The notes under the pieces were generated by a model. It saw nothing but the letters and a program-made list of their open reading frames with translations. It was not told the DNA's origin and ran no database searches. Below are positions 17,950 to 29,870 of a stretch of 64,000 nt of DNA, one piece after another (the stretch's first letter is position 1; every line of letters starts with the position of its first letter). The DNA comes from Fasciola hepatica (taxonomy: Eukaryota; Platyhelminthes; Trematoda; Plagiorchiida; Fasciolidae): the NCBI GenBank assembly GCA_948099385.1, contig CANUEZ040000210.1, forward strand, positions 1,309,501 through 1,373,500, given 5' to 3'. Position numbers and translations under genes: made by a program.

Positions 17950-18840
17950 AGCAAAAACGATAAACAATATGTCGCCACCTAAATGAGCTTCTGACACACT
18001 AAGTTTGCCAATTTGTGCGTTGGGGTCACCAGCTGGCACTGCAGTGTCAGAGGCTTTGCTCCTGCGAACGAGAGCGGTGAGTTCATCATAGAACTTATCC
18101 TTCTGGGTGTCAGAGCTGCAGTCTGTTGGAGTGTATGCCGAGATTACAAACAGACTGCGCTTAAGACAGCTATCCTTTCGAACGCCAACTGTCCCCTCTA
18201 GTTTCGCAGCACATGAACGACTATTAACTGGTATTCAGTCTAGAAGGGCAGCCTTAGCCTTGTCAGTCAAGACTGTTCCAATACCACGTTAGCCTGCAGT
18301 TCTAGCTTCTTCGTCTCGTGAAGTGCGCAGGAAATACCTTGATGAGATACCGGCAGCAGTTAGTTGAATCACACTGCTTGAATCCTGGATACGCGTTTCA
18401 CTTACGCATCAGACATCAATCTTCAGAGAGTTCTTTATTAGGGCTAGGCACGTTTGCTGACCGGCCTGCATGAGAGTAGGCACGTTAAAGTAGCCGAGAT
18501 TCAGAGGCTGATGAAGCTTGAGTAAATGTAAGTTATGCGATTGTGGACTATTTACGACACTACTTGACACTAAATCGTCGCGAGTATCGGGCGTGGTATC
18601 AGTGAGATCATTATGAATGGACAGAGGGGTCAAAGAGAGGTGGTTGTGGAGAGATGATAAGCTGAATAAAAGAGAGCTCTGGACGCTAGCACACTTATTA
18701 GTAGAAGACCAATTGGTCCAAGTAAATGGGCTTCCACTCTTCCACCCGGCTGCCTTGCGTACAGCTTCTTGTGAGAGGTGAAGGTTTTTGTCGAGATCCC
18801 TAATCGTTCTTCTTTGCGGCTGGACACCCTATCAGTGTCC
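17950..18840 (-). pseudogene. RTE-like LINE 5' part: leader and endonuclease fragment
   Basis: On the minus strand the frame around 18490-18410 reads LGYFNVPTLMQAGQQTC, the usual start of an RTE-type endonuclease domain, then pieces such as CVSET, SSRYFLRTSRDEEARTAG, ISAYTPTD and GDPNAQIGKLSVSEAHLG down to about 17960. Frames shift several times. RT is absent. The 5' leader may extend to about 19060. Confidence 0.7.
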
Positions 18841-19299
18841 TAAAATTTCCTATGAACTGCTCGATGCGCCCTGACAACATTCCTTTGTCCATCCAGAATC
18901 AATCACAAGGTCAGAGGCAGTTAAGGAGGTAGCACGTGATCGGCTGACCAGAATCGCCAACACGGGTGAAGCCAGTGAAGCGATCACCGGATCAACCAGC
19001 GGTTAACATTCGTAGGAACTGTCCACTTCGGGCACAACCAGACAAACCAGTCAGGCTGGTCTTCCAGGTCTTTGAGCAAACTAATAAGCTTTTATACAAG
19101 GTTTTAATTATGGTCAACTGATATCTCATATAAATGATATATTATGTACCAATAAATTGAGATGATTTGAAGGCAGAAGAGACTTCTTATTAGAGCTCAC
19201 GGAGCAGGACAGAACACCTAACCACATCATTCAGTGTCTCCAACCATCGGATAAGCAGATCTCGTGGACGTAATTTTAATTTTTACTTTTATGCGGCTA

Positions 19300-20250
19300 T
19301 CTCCTGAGAGAAGATGAACTGGCTTCATGGATGTCGTGGATGGTGCCTGCCCATGCACGGCGGTCAGAGGCGAAATGGGAACATAAGGAGATCCAGTTCT
19401 GGTTCCAAAGACGACCCCCGTAAACAGACCAGAGTTCTAGCCGCTCGACGTCCTACTTGGCAGTGCTGGTCCAAGTTTTCAGGTGTCCTGCATGGTGGCA
19501 GTGCCAGCCTTGGCATGGAACAAGTTACAGACATAGTTTTGAGGTCTACGTGTTTGGGTGTCACGGGATGTGACCGAATCGCGTCGCCGTTGAAGGAATA
19601 CCGAGAAGTTTTCATCGTGGAGGATTCTTTTCTTATCGTGTCGTTTGATATATTTCCGCGTCAGGTCACGTTGAGGGTCATTCGCAGGGTCAAATGCTTC
19701 CACCTTTCTCGTGTTCTGGACGCCTAGTGGCCACGTTTTGCAACCGTAAGTCAATATGGCGTGGATGTCGTCTCGGAAGACGCGGATATCAGTTCGAAGG
19801 CTGATCTCATTTCGGACCCAAGGTGACTTACATAGCTGGGGAAATGCTGTCCTGGTGTTGCCAATTCGCACTTTGACTTCGCCCTTGGTTTGGCCTTTTG
19901 GGAGGACCATAAGACCCATCTATTTGAATGTCTGTATGTGCTCAAGTTGCTCGTCGAAAAGATCTTAGCCCTCGATTTGTTGACTTCAATCCCGATGGTT
20001 TTCGCAGAGAAAACTACGCAATTCAGAATTGGCTGTGGGATAGTCGGACTGTCCTCTAGGATACCGATATCATCCGCGAATTCCAAGTCAACTAAGAAAA
20101 CGCATGGGTTGGGCTGTACACTAGGGTTATCGATGAGGGCCTGCGGCATTACCTGGTCGATGGCGTACTTAAGTGAGACTGACGACAACTGGGAGCTCTG
20201 TCGGATACCGGAGTTAAGGGTAAGTTCACCGAATTCTTCTCCTTAAGATC
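19300..20250 (-). pseudogene. RTE-like LINE RT C-terminal half
   Basis: The frame 20188-19751 holds DLEFADDIGIL (the FADD variant of the RT catalytic motif), then the thumb-like AKTIGIEVNKSRAK. Further fragments run to the 3' end near 19300. The element is 5'-truncated upstream of the catalytic motif. It is a separate copy from the endonuclease fragment at 17950-18840, because the 3' part lies upstream of it in minus orientation. Confidence 0.75.
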
Positions 20251-20859
20251 GTACTCTTGCACGCGTTGTTGAGTAGTACGATTTCATTATACATAGAAAA
20301 CACGAACAGCGAACAAGCTCGTTCTCGGTAACACCATCCTCATGGCTAATACAGTTACATCTAAAGGTTATAAATGCATAAATAATGAAGAATGTCTGTG
20401 TGCTAAAGTGTGATTGAATAGTCATCAAAGTTAGTGTTGCGTGGTTAGGAAAGATCGGAGGGGAAATGTTGTTGTTTCGTGGTTGGGAAAGAGACTAGTG
20501 GAACCATAAACATGGGTTTCCGGATTGTCCATTTCCGGTTTCAACCAATGGGTCACACTGAGTTCCAGGGTCGGTCTCAGATCGCAACCAAGATAGTTTG
20601 AATGTCTTAACGGAACGTTTCTGAGAACAAAGCGATGAATTGAGTAATCTGATCGTCACAGCCTCTACGGTTGCTAGATGTTGTTTTCGAGCGTGTTTCG
20701 GAGCGTTCGTAGGGAATCTGTAGACTATTTTGAAAGGGGGTTGAATGTATAAATCTTTCCTTTCTAATTTTCACTAACGTTTGTCTCGTTGCCCTTTCTG
20801 CTATATTCTTTTGAATGAAGCACTAGGGGTATCCGTTATCCAAAAGGGTTTGCTTCAAA
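20251..20859. other. No gene recognised between RTE and Penelope remnants
   Basis: AT-richer sequence that may include the 3' untranslated part of the Penelope-like element. No endonuclease (GIY-YIG) motif seen. Confidence 0.4.
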
Positions 20860-22420
20860 ATGTCTAATTCTTTACACATCGTCCCATCCGAGCGAATAAT
20901 TCACATACGGGCTTCGAGTGAGCGAATGAGAGTACGTTTACGTCCGATAGGTACAAAGCTGGGGAAATTGATGTACTGGCCTGTCCACGTTGGTTTTCGA
21001 TATACGCGACGGAGCAGTTTGCCATCGCCACCTCCTAAAAGAAGCACATCTAGAAAGTGGAAAGTGTTCCTTTCTTCTACTTCCGACGTAAAGTCAACCG
21101 CATTATGTGCCTGGTTTAACTCCTCTACCAATGACTCCAGCTGTGTATGATTGGCAGTTAGGACAAAATATCATCTACGTATCGACAGTAGATGGGTAGA
21201 CTTTCTGTCGTATCGCTGTTTCTCGTTTTCTAGCTTAGTCATGAATATATCAGCAAATAAGAGGTCTAGAGGTGACCCCATAGGTACTCCGTCGGTCTGA
21301 CGGTGTAATTCTCCGTTGAAGATAAACTGGACATTGAAAGTGCATCGTGATAGTGGTTCCTTCAGATTGGTTACTGGAATACCAATATTGACTTCGTTTT
21401 CTTTGATGAAATCGCATAAATGATTCATCGTTTCCAGAAGCGGCATTTTGGTAACCAAAGATGTCACATCCAATGAGACCATCGTTAGCTCTTCAACATG
21501 TCGCTGGCTGATCTGTTCTATGAGTTGGAAAGTGTCTTTTAGGCTGTAGCGGGCAATCTTTCGGCAAACCGGTCCAAGTACATCTACATCCATCGGACAA
21601 CCCTTGGTAACCCGTAAAGTCGAGGAATGGTGGTGCCAGTTGGTCTTAGCTGTTCTAGGGTTGCAGGGGAGATAACATTAAGCTCTTTTAGTGACTTCAG
21701 GGCTTTGGTTAGTCTCTCCTCTACTGTTCTAGTTTTGCCATTTTCTCTTTCTGGTTCATTGAACTTTCTCGGATCCTTTAGTATATCATCCATCTTAGCG
21801 ATATAATCTTTATGGTCCATAAGAACAACCCAGTATCATTTTGTCTGGTTTCGAGATGACGATGCCATTGTTATTCCTGAAATTTTTCAGTGCTTCTCTG
21901 TGTCGATTTTTGTGAATACTTCCAGTGTTCCTTTGGGTTCGACGACAATGATGAGAGCAGTCAACTAGGGTAGTTTTAAAATCACCAGTCGTTTGCTGTG
22001 ATGTCGCTCTCAAGGAGTAGGTTTGAGCTTGTAAGTTTTCATACTGCACCTCCACATCTAACTGGTCGTTCTTAGAGGTAGGACAACATAAATCCAGTCT
22101 TAGTGATAACACTTCCAATGTTGGTTTATCCAAAAGTGAACGGGAGAAGTTATGCACATACCGCTCTGGATAATTCGGCAGATTGGTTCTTGGTTCTGTC
22201 TCGTTTAGCGTGTCCTGTAGTTTGGCGAGTTTCTGACTGCCTGGTTTTGCGTTTACGTCCTTAGCAAACCGTTCGAATCTGGCTCTTTGTTTCTCGTCTA
22301 GTTTGTTGAGAATGTGTCTGTGTTGCTCGCTGTTTCGTTCCAGGTTGTATGGTGTGGGGTGGGTGTGTTCGTTGATAACCGCAGTTCAATCTTCTACATT
22401 GGAACTTCCGTTTCCTATTG
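20860..22420 (-). mobile_element. Penelope-like element (reverse transcriptase, decayed)
   Basis: Read right to left: NNNGIVISKPDK near 21870, DYIAKMDDILKDPRKF, TTIPRLYGLPRVV (the Penelope signature block), SLDVTSLVTKMPL, TDGVPMGSPLDLLFADIFM near 21300-21245, IYCRYVDDILS near 21195-21165 in a shifted frame, and FHFLDVLLLGGGDGK with VYRKPTWTGQYINFPSF near 21060-20960. These identify the Penelope RT family. At least three frameshifts (near 21830, 21590 and 21180) split it. I see no GIY-YIG domain downstream. Confidence 0.88.
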
Positions 22421-22429
22421 GGATTGAAG

Positions 22430-23370
22430 CTATTCCACCTTAAGGCACTTCGGAGGAATTGCCCTTATACGGGTCGTCAGCCGAAAACGAAGTTTCGCAC
22501 ATACCAGTAAGTTATCTGACTCTCCTCTGATGCCCGCCCCACTGCTCCGATACGATCTCGAGTCTTCCATCAACTAGATCTGCTGTGACTGGATTAGCAC
22601 GTGGTCTCTTCGGTGAACTGTTCAACCGTCGTTGGAATACCATGTAAAATGTCTTCTAGGGTACCGGAACCGTGTGTTGGTTATGCACAACCGGTTAAGG
22701 TCGGATAAATTGATTAGCCCATCCAAGAATGTAATGTGTCAAGGCATCTTGTGCGTCTGTCCGGGCGTTCTAGTCACCCGCTATGATAAGAATGTCCCTT
22801 TTGGGAATGCGACTCACCACCGTTTGAAGACTGCCGTAGAACTCGCCCTCTACACGAATTTCGGAGGGGTTGGGGCAGCTACGGTAGGGTTGGCGGGTTG
22901 ACCTTTAAAACGCACCACTACGATTCTTGATAATATCAGTTCCCAAGTGAACAGAACAGAATTAGCGCGGCTGCTTGAAGCTGCTGCTACTCCTTGTTGA
23001 ATCGAAGTTTCTGGTCCATTATGACGAGGCCAGTGATGGCTATCTGCGCCGGGGACTTTGATGTTACGAGAACCGGTATCGTCTGTTCTGACCTCAGATA
23101 AGCAGCCAATATCCACTTACTGGTCGTGCAGCGTGTGCATAGTCACTGCCTTACTTCCAATATCCGAAAGAGTTCTCACGTTCCAGTATCCTATGTAGAG
23201 GGTCTTTCGAAGATAAAAGGGGCTCAGTTCGCGTTCTTGACACCCCAGCCACTGGAGAAGCGCAGAACGCATCGCTTTTGGAGATGCCGTAGAAGGGATA
23301 ACAATATGTAGAGGACATGGTCGTGAAATTTCATGGGTGTTTGGTACAAGAGACGTCCCCACCGTTACTT
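22430..23370 (-). pseudogene. RTE-like LINE leader and endonuclease fragment, second copy
   Basis: The frame 23362-23117 ends with GYWNVRTLSDIGSKAVTMHT, the endonuclease start, followed by VDIGCLSEVRTDDTGS (catalytic Glu in SEVR), then VVVRFKGQPANPTVAAPT. Decayed pieces continue toward 22430, where the Penelope element adjoins. RT lost. Confidence 0.75.
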
Positions 23371-23379
23371 AGGCTTTTT

Positions 23380-23745
23380 TCCGAGGGCGCACCCCTAGCC
23401 TTTGCGCAACTAAATGCGGCCTGCAAGGCAGGAACGTGCAGATGCATGGTTGCCGGTATCTCCCTAGAAGCTCGTTCGCCATTTGATTAAATTAAATTCA
23501 ACCCAGGGATCCATGCAGCCTTGTTAGTTCGACGTTTTTCCTTCATAATCGTTAGATTATACAGTGAATCTCGTCCGCCTATTCGGGAATGACTGTCTTC
23601 GCATTCCAACACGGTCTCATCGAGGTTTTTGGACCTTGGTTATCCTCAACGTGTTTTAGCCCGCCTGTAGAGCGATTTGCTGGGCTGTGGCCGCTGATGC
23701 CCGCTTCGGCTTCGTGGAGCCATAGGTGAGGGTCGGGTATCTAAT
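23380..23745 (+). repeat. Shared repeat upstream of RTE RT (other copy at 30571-31120, inverted)
   Basis: Blocks such as TGGTTGCCGGTATCTCCC, GTCTTCGCA, TCTCATCGAGGTTTTT and GGCTTCGTGGAGCC match the reverse complement of 30571-30890 with substitutions. Function unknown; perhaps a non-coding part of a retroelement. Confidence 0.6.
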
Positions 23746-25020
23746 GGAGACCAAGATAGGAGATGCCCAAGGGATCGGCAGTCTGCTGACTCAGAGATGC
23801 CACTTCGGGGCTGGGTGTCTCAACAAAGGCTTGACCGTTGGGCCGAGTACTTCAAGGAACAGTTTAGCTGGCCGCACGCTAGTGCAGTTACTCCCGTGTC
23901 AACAACTGCGACTCCTTGGGTGGTATCACTTAAGCCTCCATCGGAAGTAGAAGTAGTCATGCATTATATCACTAAAGCGAGGGAAAGCGGCAGGTCCCGA
24001 CGAACTTCCCCCAGTTCTTTTCAAACTGGGTGGTGGGGCGTTGATAAAATCATTTACTACGTTGCTCCGTGACATTTGGAAGGAGGAGCGTATTCCGTTA
24101 ATATGGAGTGAGTCATTGATTGTTCCCATCTTCAAAAAGGGGATATGCAATGACTGTGGTAATCATCGTGGGATTAGCTTAATTCCGATAATCACCAAAG
24201 TATTAGCTTCGATTTTGCTTCATCGTCTTACACCGGCTCGCGAGAGGAATGTCCGCGAGCAGCAGGCTAGGTCGAGGATGCATCGACCAGATTTTTACTC
24301 TTCGCCAACTACTTGAAACGCGTCACACGCACCGTCGACCGACAATAATGATTTTCTTAGACTTGAAAGGCGCTTTCGATTCAGTTGATCGAACAATGCT
24401 TTTCAGTGCTCTTCATCGAAAAGGTATGTCATAGAAGTTCGTGAACCTACTGAGATTGTATTCTCATACTTCTGGCCGCGTTAGAGTTTACGGTGAACTA
24501 TTTGATCGGTTCAAAACAACCAGTGGTGTTCAACAGGGATGTCCTATGTCTCCATTCCTGTTCAACTTCGTCATGGACGAAATAGTGGAGAGTGCGCTGC
24601 AAAATCTTCAGGATATGGGCGTCGAACCAGGAAATAGTGAAAAGCTATGTGATCTAGATTACGCAGACGACGTTGTCTGCTTGTTCGAATCCGCGGAACA
24701 TGCTCAACGTGCACTAGATAGATTCACAAGATCTGTAGCTCCATTCGGCATGTGCTTTGCACCTTCAAAGTGTAAGGTGATGTTACAAGACTGGACGTCA
24801 ACGATTCCGAGGTTGATGCTCAATGAGGAGGTGCTGGCAGTTGTCGATCACTTCACCTACCTCGGTAGCAGAGTGACAACGGATGGGAGCACAGAAGTTG
24901 AGGTGAGTACGCGGATATCCAAGGCTCGAGCGACGTACACTGGACCGAAGCACTTGTGACGGCGGTCTGATATTTCATTGAAGTTGAAAGGTCGTGTATA
25001 CTGTGCCGCAATGTGTTCAA
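23745..25020 (+). pseudogene. RTE-like LINE reverse transcriptase
   Basis: In order across three frames: DRWAEYFKEQFSWPHA, LLRDIWKEERIPLIWSESL near 24070, NHRGISLIPIITKV, FLDLKGAFDSVDR near 24355-24390 (catalytic Asp), SGVQQGCPMSPFLFNF near 24525-24570, and DLDYADDVVCLF near 24655-24690. Breaks include a frame change near 24285 and TAG at 24432-24434; 24441-24959 is open for 172 codons. The 3' end is interrupted by the TA microsatellite. Confidence 0.85.
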
Positions 25021-25025
25021 TTTTG

Positions 25026-25026
<1 letters not shown>

Positions 25027-25079
<53 letters not shown>
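25027..25079. repeat. (TA)n microsatellite, about 53 bp
   Basis: Uninterrupted TA run directly after TTTTGT of the RTE 3' region. In the related copy at about 29038 the sequence continues without it. Confidence 0.97.
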
Positions 25080-25080
<1 letters not shown>

Positions 25081-25082
25081 CA

Positions 25083-25255
25083 GTTGCGCGTTTGTGCAGT
25101 CAAAGGGCATATACTCCATGACCTCGAAGGCCCACTGGACTATTAGGGATAGTTGGCAGGCTGACTTTGAGGATTATAGTAGAGTAGCATATAAAGTGCC
25201 AGTTGGTCCAGCATGGCTACGAGCCGGGCATCAACGGATTACTGTCTACCATCCA
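25083..25255 (-). mobile_element. tRNA-derived SINE body, diverged, head missing
   Basis: On the minus strand: GGTAGACAGTAATCCGTTGA, then AGTCCAGTGGGCC, then GGAGTATATGCCC, in the order found in the better SINE copies. The tRNA-like head is absent. Confidence 0.65.
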
Positions 25256-26439
25256 TGTGAAATGTACACAGTGAAATATTTTACTGTTCATATGCATGAG
25301 CGTTGTACTTCGTGGACATAAAGTACGTTTAAATCTGTCTGCATAACTGTAATGCAACGATGATATTATCTGTTCACCGAATATCGTGGTGGTTACTTTT
25401 TGAAGAAAGCAACGAACTTCACAGTAATTTTTCTAGAGCTGCACAAGTGGCTCACCTTTAGTCTTTGAAGCCATTTACTTGAAATGACATTTCTTTTACG
25501 ACCCACCTTTTTATTTTCAGGCGAATGAGTTGATCGGACAAAAATGTCCAAACTTGCCTTCATTGTGCCTCTTGGTCGCCAGTTATATACAAGCTGCCCG
25601 CTTTCCGCCGCCGGTATTTTTCGTGCCAGGTAAGCAATACGTGATTCATTCTTCTAATTTTTTGCCAGACGACGTCTACCACCAAGTAACACTGAATGGG
25701 GTCCCCTGACTGACCTCCCGGACTATACTGTGCTGGGTAAATTTCATCGGTGTTGACAAGTTTTTTTTTCTAAAGGTAAAGCAAGCCCGGTATACACTAG
25801 CGAAGGACAGCGCAAGAGAGCCATTCGTAACTACCTATTCTCGGTTTGTTGATCGTTTTCTACGGATAGTTGATGGCTCTAGAAAGATGTGGTCACTTTG
25901 ACGAAAAACATGATGAATATCACAGGAAACCCACGTAAACTCGGGACGGTGGACGGGAGCTGAAGATCTACATTGTACAGTCAAATTATTGTTTAGAAAA
26001 TATATGTACGGTCATTTTTCATTCATAACTATAAAACTCTATCCGAATGCACTCTTAATTCAGTCGAACCCGGTGTTTTACAAAGTAATTTGTGCTCAAT
26101 AGTGGCTCATTCAGTTGGGTCATTATAGTATTTCTAGACAGGAAATCCGTACAGCATTGAAGGGAATAGAAAATGGTTATCATTCGATTGGGTAAACGCG
26201 TTTTTCCCAGTCGTTGCTTGTTATGGGAAAAAAGAGAAAACATAATTCGCGCGATGCAAGCATTTCGTTTACTCTTGTCTACCGCGCACGCAAAATTGGT
26301 CAGTGTATACATGATACAACGGTAACAGAAGCACAAAAAATAACTGAAAGGATAAGATAACACAGGATCGGAAAGAACGGTTAATAGATAAAAGATGCGC
26401 GAATGTTTTCTCACCCTTCACGTTTTGATGTTTTTTGTT
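25256..26439. other. No gene recognised
   Basis: About 1.2 kb of stop-rich DNA on both strands. No repeat family recognised. Confidence 0.5.
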
Positions 26440-27115
26440 GTTTTTGTTTATGGAGTGTTGGAGCGCAACAGACAAGCCGTAAAGCATTCGCGCCACTGAC
26501 TTATATTCTGAGCCATGTCTTCCAACGTTTCTAACGAACGACGATCCTCATCCCTCGGGCCCCAGCTAAGGAGGCGGGGAGCGTCAACCGATACCAATGT
26601 TGATGCTAGCTTCTTCATACCCCTAGCCAAGTCGTGGCCTGACCGCTGTGCCGCTTCTTCCGGAACTGCCCAGCGCGTGCGAATATTGCATGAAAAGTCA
26701 GACGGTGAGCGGGCCTTCGTAAAACATGTGCTAGCCATCGGGGACGGCGTGGAACGACCACTTCGCTCGAGAGCCGATTATACGTACCAGGTGGTGAACT
26801 TCGTCATCGCCCAATAGATGTTCCCACCAGATGCGAGCGATGCTTTGGAGATACGGAAAGCCGCTGAGCATATGTAGTATGCTGCTTATAGTATTTTTCC
26901 GTAGGAGTTGCACGTGCACGATCTGCAAAGACAAAGAACATTCAGTGAGCCTGAGCTCAGTAAGTGCATAAAAAAACATCAACACTTGCACCGATAAAGA
27001 TGGACTTGGCGATCTATGTCTGAGCGCGTTACACATCCTCGACACGCAGTGGCCAGGTCTCTCAACCGTAAAGCAAAACGCGTCATTGATTTTGACAGCC
27101 ATTGGGTATGTGCTC
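26440..27115 (-). pseudogene. RTE-like LINE 3' end fragment
   Basis: On the minus strand: IARIWWEHLLGDDEVHHLV near 26830-26775, then GMKKLASTLVSVDAPRLLSWG and LETLEDMAQN near 26620-26500, matching the C-terminal conserved block of the RTE copies at 29107-29490 and 38845. Frames shift once or twice. Only the 3' end is present. Confidence 0.7.
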
Positions 27116-28284
27116 TGTTACTCACCGAGCCAAGCAGCGATCCGTTCTGCTAATGTATTCCATACCATAGCCGCAACTGTACTGATGGACGCCATGCAAG
27201 ACATTAAGACTGTCTGAGTGCTTAATGGCTGACTTAAGATTTCTATCTATTTGATTAACTGAACGACCTGAGGCGTCATACATTAAAAAGTTACTTATCC
27301 ACCGTAATCGGTTTTCCGCGTGATCTCATGAGCTTTCAGTGTTGTTCGATGTACTTTTTGTGGTAAACGTTGGACAGCAACGTTCTTTTTATGAAGTGTT
27401 CTTCATTTCGCACTTAATGGTTGGTGCAGATTCTCTGCACTCTTTTGAGTTCGGACTAATCCACGTTTGTAAGCCACTGGTGTGAAGCTGGGGGACTGTG
27501 AATAGCATCCGCCCCTAGTTGCTTTGCGGTAAACACTACGCTACAATGTTCCATCTACCTGTCTGGTTACCAAAATAAATAAAGGGTAGGCTGTTGTTGC
27601 GTTCTTCGTGAGAAACAGACCAAGATAAATAGAGTTTAGGGTGTTAGTAGAAGAAGTACGATGTTTCTCATTGGGGGAAAATAAAATACCATGAACATAG
27701 CGCCTGTAAAGAGAAAACTAGGGATTTTATCACAAATGTCTTCCGATTATTTTCAAGAAAACTTCTGCCATTCAAGCAAATACACAGGGAGCGAAGCAGT
27801 TTACCGGTCTATACACCTCCACTGGATGGACATAAGAATGAAGTACCGGGAGTATCTCTCGACGGTGGGAGAAATCATCGCACTTCATTGGACAGCTATC
27901 GTCCATCTAAGATGGACAACCGCCATCCCAAAGGATGCCGCTTCGTCCACGTTCTGCTTGCTCCATTGGGTGCATGGGGCTGAGGACTGAATCCGAAAAG
28001 CGGATCGACAACAAACCACTAGCGAGGGCAAGACAAAATGCTTGAAACACTCAGGTCTTACGTGACAGACCGGAAAAAGTTTCTTCATGGGTTAGCCCCC
28101 CCCCGTTGCATGGTGGGTCCTGCTTTTGAGTTAAAGGCTCCAGTTAGGATTCCCAAAGAAAAACCCTTTCCGCGATGTGGGAGGCCGCCCAGGAACCTAT
28201 AGCATCCTTCGTGTAAGGAGCATTACTAACTCTTCTTTCTCTCCCTCGCCCCTCCTTTGACTTGAGGTCAACGCAACATGCCAC
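27116..28284. other. No gene recognised; low-copy repeat-like DNA
   Basis: Includes a local inverted arrangement around 27830-27935 (GACAGCTATCGTCCATCTAAGATGGAC) and a C-rich run at 28096-28105. A 99-codon frame (27691-27990) has no recognisable domain and is probably chance. Confidence 0.4.
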
Positions 28285-29500
28285 GGACTATTGCGGCTTT
28301 CAAGAAAGCGACATAATCATCAGGATGCATTGACCAGATTTTTACTCTTCGCCGACTACTTGAGGCGCGTCACGCGACAACAATGGCTTTCCTCGACTTG
28401 GAAGGCGCCTTCGATCCAGTTGACTGGACGGCGCTATTCAATGCTCTTCACCGGAATGGTGTGCCCAGAAGTTCGTGAACCTACTGAGATCATTGTACTT
28501 TCATAATTCTGGCCGCGTAAGGGTTTATGGTGAACTACCTAGTCCATCCAAAACAACGAGCGGTGTTCAACAATAATGTCCCATTTCTCCATTCTTGTTC
28601 AATGTCGTCGTGGTCGAAATAATGTAGAGTGCCTTGCGAGATCTCCAGAATAACGGCATCGAGCTAGGAAATAGTGGGAAGCTGTCTGACCTAGACTACG
28701 CCGACGATCTTGTCTGCTTGTTCGAATGCGAGGAATGAGCAGCGTGCACCAGATAGTCTTGCGAGAGCTGTAGCCCCATTCGGTATGCGCTTTGAGCCTT
28801 CCAAGCATAAAGTATTGTTGCAAGACTGGACGTCATCGGTTCCGAACTTGATGCTCGATAAGGAGGAACTAACAACTGTTGACCACTTTAGTTATCTCGG
28901 TAGCAGCGTGACGACGGATGGGAGTACGGTAGTAAAGATGAACATGCGTACACTGGACTGAAGCACTTATGACGTTGATCTGTAAGTTCGCCGAAGTTGA
29001 AAGGTCGTGTGTAGTGTGCCGCGTTGCGTTCAGTTTTGTTGTGTGGTTGCGAGACTTGGCGTCTGCGTGCTGAAGATATTCGTCGTCTTGAGGTTTTCGA
29101 TCATCGATGTTTGCGTGGAATGACCGAGTAGACAATACTGAGGTCAGAAATCGAGTATTGGGTACTAGTTCAGAGAATGTTCTGTCACAGCCTATCCAAC
29201 TTAGTAGACTTCGTTGGTTAGGGCACGTGTTGCGTTTGGCAAACACACGTCTACTATATCGTGCCGTGTTTTCCGTTCCTTTTAGGGAGTGGAAGAGACC
29301 ACGTTGAGGTCAACAGATGACGTGGCAGCAAGGAATGAGAAAATGTACAGCGAACTTGGGGAAAGTAGGTGCTTCACGTCTACGTGGTTGGATGTCAAAA
29401 GATCCCTCAACCAACTGGCTGGAGACAGTGAAGGATATGGCTGCGAACCGCGAGCAGCGGCGATCGTGTTGTCATTTTCTATCGAATCAGAATGACTGAT
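28285..29500 (+). pseudogene. RTE-like LINE RT 3' half, decayed copy
   Basis: Matches the 24300-25020 copy: KFVNLLR, FHNSGRVRVYGEL, TTSGVQQ then a stop, DLDYADDLVCLF near 28690-28725, and LGSSVTTDGST. The C-terminal block is RNRVLGTSSENVL and LRWLGHVLRLANTRLLYRA near 29150-29260, then MTWQQGMRKCTANLGKVGAS and WLETVKDMAANREQ to about 29490. At least five frame breaks. It is more complete at the 3' end than the other copies. Confidence 0.82.
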
Positions 29501-29689
29501 CGATGTTTGTTTGTACAGTTAGACTGTGTATTCCGTGTGTTGTTTACTAGAGCTCTGTTTCTTTTTCCTATCCTTGTAGGCCTACTTCCTGTGCATCTTG
29601 TATGTTCATTTTTTCTACTTCTACGTGCAACACGTCGAGAAAGGCAGTGGTCAGTGGGGCTTGCCCTTCCGTTTTACGCTGTGCGCTGA

Positions 29690-29870
29690 CGATAATAATC
29701 GTATGTCAGATAGGGCGACAGGCTGGTCTCGCTAGAACCCTCGAGATTTTTGAGATAGATAAAGGCTTTTTTCCCGAAGCACGCATAGGAGACCCGATGC
29801 AGACGTAACACTTCGTTCAGCAGAGACAAACTTGGCCTCTCATTTTGATGCTTGCTCGACGGGTGATTCA
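29690..29870 (+). pseudogene. LINE endonuclease start fragment
   Basis: Frame reading GRQAGLARTLEIFEIDKGFF then PEARIGDPMQT, which aligns with QAGQQTCLALIKNSLKIDV of the endonuclease at 18490-18410. Short and isolated. Confidence 0.55.
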
